A DNA stretch of 26,554 nt. Origin: DAIOGN01 sp036745245 (lineage in GTDB: Bacteria > Zixibacteria > MSB-5A5 > JAUVRN01). The DNA lies in NCBI GenBank assembly GCA_036745245.1, contig DAIOGN010000033.1, forward strand, positions 1 to 26,554. The letters run 5' to 3'. Of this stretch, positions 23,934 through 26,554 are shown in pieces (the stretch's first letter is position 1; each line of letters opens with the position of its first letter). A model generated the notes under the pieces. It had not been told where the DNA came from. It worked only from the letters and a program-made list of their open reading frames with translations, and searched no databases. The translations under genes were made by a program, and so were the position numbers.

Positions 23934-24566
23934 GTCCCACCGGGAAAACCCGGACTAAAGTTCCAAGCCTTTTACTCTGAACTCGGTGTACTTAAGAGCA
24001 TAGAGCGTTCTAACCTCAGAACGGGAGAAAGTCAGGAGCAAAGCGACAGCTTTTCATCTCACCTGAGTCACACACTCGATAGCGCGCCGGGGGCTGTACA
24101 CTCCTGGCAGAGTGGATGAATCAGGTTCTTACCTCTCAAGCACAGCCGACTAAACGCTAGTTAAAACAACTGAGTAATCGCACCGGGGCATCGAACCGCC
24201 CTGGGGAAGCGCCCTGACCAACAGGGTGAAGTCACGTTTGACCGTACTACGAATGACACAGCGTTCGGCGTATCCTCTACGCCATTCCACGCAAGGGACC
24301 ATTCCCCGCCAAGGGGCGGTGTCGTATGCGGTTCGAACCGGTGCGTTCCACGAAGTCGCAATAAATGAATTGTCCTTAAGATGATTATGAACCTCAACCG
24401 CATTCACTCAATCGAAGGAGGTGGTGGCCCACTTACTGCGGAAGCAAAAGTACATAACCTCTTGGAGGGGGGTTGGAACGACGGCTCAGCTCAACCGGGT
24501 GAACCCGAGTTCCATAAAAACAATCCCGAATGGAAAGTGTGTTGAAACCTGTTAGGAGCAAAACCA
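23934..24566 (+). ncRNA. Long structured leader RNA, class unknown (5' leader or separate ncRNA)
   Basis: This stretch of over 600 bases holds no convincing gene. Local hairpins are: CCGGG/CCCGG with AAAA loop (23940-23953); CGTTCT/AGAACG (24006-24023); AAAGC/GCTTT with GACA loop (24040-24053); CCCTG/CAGGG (24212-24226); GGCGTA/TACGCC (24267-24283); CCGCC/GGCGG (24306-24319); and CGGG/CCCG with TGAA loop (24496-24507). A long-range helix pairs 24179-24186 with 24338-24345 and 24191-24199 with 24328-24336, enclosing three of these hairpins. No Rfam class was recognised by eye. It starts at a strong promoter and runs to the ribosome binding site of a secreted protein, so a regulatory leader is likely; a separate RNA is the alternative. 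Confidence 0.5.
24179..24345 (+). repeat. Long-range inverted repeat (17 paired bases, 4x1 internal loop)
   Basis: CGCACCGG (24179-24186) pairs with CCGGTGCG (24338-24345), and TCGAACCGC (24191-24199) pairs with GCGGTTCGA (24328-24336). Only GGCA on one side and A on the other are unpaired. The 128 bases enclosed fold into smaller hairpins, giving a multi-branched domain. Confidence 0.7.
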
Positions 24567-26554
24567 ATGAACCATACAATTAGAGCATTGTTTGTAATGC
24601 TCGCGCTCTGCGTCCTCGCCGCGCCGGCCTTCGGGGCCAATGCGGTCGGTGGAGCGGACGGTCCCCGCTTCTCGGGGCTACCGGCAACGGTTACAGTGAC
24701 AGTGGAAAACGACCTCGCTCTTCGCGGCGTCGGATTCAGCTGGGCACTGAGCGCGGGAACAGCCACTTCCGCCACCATGAACTCGGTTACGGATGTCACT
24801 GGCGCTGGGGTTCTCGATCAAACGAGAATCTCCGCGGCGGGTGCCTCCGGCACCGTGTATCTGGCCGGACGGAATGGAGCCGATGATAAGGCCATTAGCG
24901 GACCCACCAACGCCGTAGACTTCAACATTACGGTGGTAGGTCTGGCCGGCGATGCGGCTACACTCACGATCTGTGGTGTGGATTGCGACCCGTCCAGCGT
25001 GGTCTTCGTTGACACCAACGACGACCCGGGCCGGATCGATGTGCCATGCCTCGTGATCCCTCTCACCATTGGCGACGACCCTGTGACGATCAACACCATC
25101 GTGAATTGCCCCGCCTCGACGTTTGAGGGCGGTTCCGTGGCTCATCACATGCAAGTCGACATCTTCGACGGTAACTTCGTATCGTTCGACTTGGCGCTGA
25201 TCAAGAAGAACGGTGTGGTTACCGCCCCTGCCAACGCCCCTGATGTGGTGGGCGTAGGGCTGGTGGACACGCCCAATGCCACGGAGATCATCACTTCGTG
25301 GGTTCCGGCGGCCGGCGAAGCTGGCACGTGGGACTTCTGCTATGCGGCGGCCAATGATCTGGGCGATGTGGACACGTTGTGCGTCACGACGGTCGTAGCG
25401 GCTCCCGGCGTCGATCACGCGTTCTGGAACGGGCCGTTCCACTACGAGTTCACCCCTGGTGGACCGTTTGGAACCAGCCTGAGCTGGAGCCTCACGCACA
25501 CCACGGACGACGTCCAGGGTGTGGTGGGACCCTTCGTGTTTTCGTCGGCTTCGGGCGGTGCGTTCTTTGACAGCCCGGTGCTCGGCGACGGCTCGATGGG
25601 CGGCGACATCACGCCAGGCCCGGCCTACGCCGGCTTTGCGTCCAAGAGCGACAATGATTACGGCAACGATGCGATCTCAGCCGACTCCGTACTGGGCGGT
25701 CTGGTGTCGTTCGGTGGGGCTGTGGCTTCGCCTGCCACCGACGTGCCGTTCCTGATTGCTGCCTCTTTGAACGATGTCGAAGGCGTCATCCGCGTTGACC
25801 AGGCGGAGCTCCCCGGCTTCCCGCCGGCCAACATGTTGTCCTACAACGATCCGCTGGGCGGCACGATCTTCCCGACGTACAGCCCCGGATGCTACGCACT
25901 CACAATCATCCGAAACATCTCTCCGACGGTACAGTGCCCGGTTGCTTCTGTCGGACCGATCATATTCGGAGACCCGGTCTCGATTCCCGGGTTCTCGTAT
26001 AACGATCCGGATGCGTCCCCCGGCCCGTATACGTTCAGCGTGGTGAGCATGGAGAAGGACGGCAATCCCGCCGTTCCGACCAATCTCCCCAGCTTCGCAG
26101 GCGACACGTTCAACTGGCTGACGTCCAACGCCAACCAGGATGACGTGGGTCTGTGGGAGTTCTGCGTGCAGGTCCATGACGGCGCCAACAACTCCACCAA
26201 TACCTGCTGCTTCACCGTCGAGGTGATTGCCCAGGTGCCGGTGGTGTGCTTCGAGTTCGGCTGCGTGATCGACGTGCTCACGGGCTCCACCGTGTGCGTG
26301 CCGTTGACGATCAACAATATCGATCCGTGCCTGGAACTGGGCGGGTTCGATCTGTTGTTCACCTACGACGCGTCCGTGTTGCGGCTCTACGTCAACGGTG
26401 CACCGTCGGGGACGGCGGTGGTGGCCGGGACGATTCCCTCCTCGACGGGCGTGCTGCGGATCGGCGGCAACAGTGTCTGGGCCGAGTGGTTCACCGGCCA
26501 GATCGACGAGGTCCGTGTGTACAACCGCGCACTCAGCCAGGCGGAGATCCAGTC
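24567..26554 (+). CDS. Large secreted multidomain protein (3' partial; Ig-like, cohesin-like, half LamG)
   Basis: An ATG at 24567, 8 bases after AGGAG, opens a frame that stays open to the window end (662 codons). The signal peptide is clear (MNHTIRALFVMLALCVLAA, then PAFGA). Beta-rich domains follow, with paired cysteines (TICGVDCDPSS, CYAAANDLGDVDTLC). An Ig-like repeat (VQCPVASVGP through WEFCVQVHDGANN to TCCFTVEV) comes next, then a cohesin-like start (CVPLTINNIDPCLELGGFDL, LFTYDASVL). From about base 26375 the sequence becomes the C-terminal half of a LamG/concanavalin-like domain (RLYVNGAPSG, LRIGGNSVWAEWFTGQIDEV, RVYNRALSQAEIQ), with no N-terminal half. The protein is probably surface-bound or secreted. 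The last 180 bases may not belong to this gene. Confidence 0.85.
   Translation, partial: MNHTIRALFVMLALCVLAAPAFGANAVGGADGPRFSGLPATVTVTVENDLALRGVGFSWALSAGTATSATMNSVTDVTGAGVLDQTRISAAGASGTVYLAGRNGADDKAISGPTNAVDFNITVVGLAGDAATLTICGVDCDPSSVVFVDTNDDPGRIDVPCLVIPLTIGDDPVTINTIVNCPASTFEGGSVAHHMQVDIFDGNFVSFDLALIKKNGVVTAPANAPDVVGVGLVDTPNATEIITSWVPAAGEAGTWDFCYAAANDLGDVDTLCVTTVVAAPGVDHAFWNGPFHYEFTPGGPFGTSLSWSLTHTTDDVQGVVGPFVFSSASGGAFFDSPVLGDGSMGGDITPGPAYAGFASKSDNDYGNDAISADSVLGGLVSFGGAVASPATDVPFLIAASLNDVEGVIRVDQAELPGFPPANMLSYNDPLGGTIFPTYSPGCYALTIIRNISPTVQCPVASVGPIIFGDPVSIPGFSYNDPDASPGPYTFSVVSMEKDGNPAVPTNLPSFAGDTFNWLTSNANQDDVGLWEFCVQVHDGANNSTNTCCFTVEVIAQVPVVCFEFGCVIDVLTGSTVCVPLTINNIDPCLELGGFDLLFTYDASVLRLYVNGAPSGTAVVAGTIPSSTGVLRIGGNSVWAEWFTGQIDEVRVYNRALSQAEIQ

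Noticed and set aside
23940..24060. Cyclic-di-GMP (GEMM) or cobalamin riboswitch in the leader
   Set aside because: GGAGCAAAGCGAC and AAGTCAGGAGC recall parts of the GEMM core and the B12 box, but the rest of each consensus and the required stem order are missing.
23916..24119. 67-residue plus-strand frame over the promoter and leader
   Set aside because: It begins upstream of the -10 element, so it could not be translated from that promoter, and has no recognisable composition.
24325..24350. tRNA or tmRNA T-arm from GGTTCGAACC followed by CCA
   Set aside because: The five-base T-stem cannot form around the seven-base loop, no acceptor partner or anticodon arm is found, and the palindrome fits the long-range helix better.
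24150..24407. Minus-strand 85-residue and 80-residue frames
   Set aside because: They overlap each other and the structured RNA, show no family pattern, and have no convincing ribosome binding site.
1..26554. CRISPR arrays, insertion sequences, tRNA or rRNA genes
   Set aside because: No regular short repeats with spacers, transposase frames, terminal repeats or rRNA/tRNA cores were found on either strand.

Overview
The window is a GC-rich piece of a draft genome. Two runs of ten Ns mark assembly joins. It comes from a diderm bacterium: there is a TamA-type Omp85 barrel, a TamB-type protein and a PilT pilus ATPase. Two or three very large secreted proteins are present, and two end in a FlgD-like/type IX-like sorting tail. 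That mix suggests an uncultured lineage of or near the FCB superphylum (for example the Eisenbacteria, Latescibacteria, Krumholzibacteria or Zixibacteria type). This placement is inference from gene style; no marker gene settles it.

Layout. 1-1360 (+) holds fragments of sigma-54 activators around a gap. 1401-3990 (+) holds ferrochelatase and amidophosphoribosyltransferase. 4008-6626 (-) is a large secreted protein. 12965-6801 (-) reads tamB, then tamA, then a class-I glutamine-amidotransferase-like hydrolase; tamB carries the second gap. 15480-13121 (-) is an envelope-stress-like operon: ECF sigma factor, zinc-finger anti-sigma factor, and an HtrA-like protein whose catalytic His and Asp are replaced. 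A 64-residue membrane protein (-) and pilT (+) diverge from a common spacer. 20122-17192 (-) is a second ECF sigma operon, with a bactofilin-like membrane protein and a LiaF/toastrack-like exported protein but no visible anti-sigma factor. 20378-23830 (+) holds an exported protein of unknown function and a seven-bladed propeller protein with a sorting tail.

The right end is the most unusual part. A strong vegetative-type promoter at 23900 is followed by about 640 bases with no convincing gene. This stretch is rich in capped hairpins and contains a 17-bp long-range helix. It leads, through a good ribosome binding site, into a large secreted protein (24567 onward) that is still open at the window edge. 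The last 180 bases of that gene encode half of a LamG domain joined abruptly to a cohesin-like domain, which may be an assembly chimera.

Main points for a second look: the structured leader, the apparent ATA start of tamA overlapping the tamB stop, the catalytically degenerate HtrA in a sigma operon, the second sigma operon without an anti-sigma factor, and the three suspect assembly joins.
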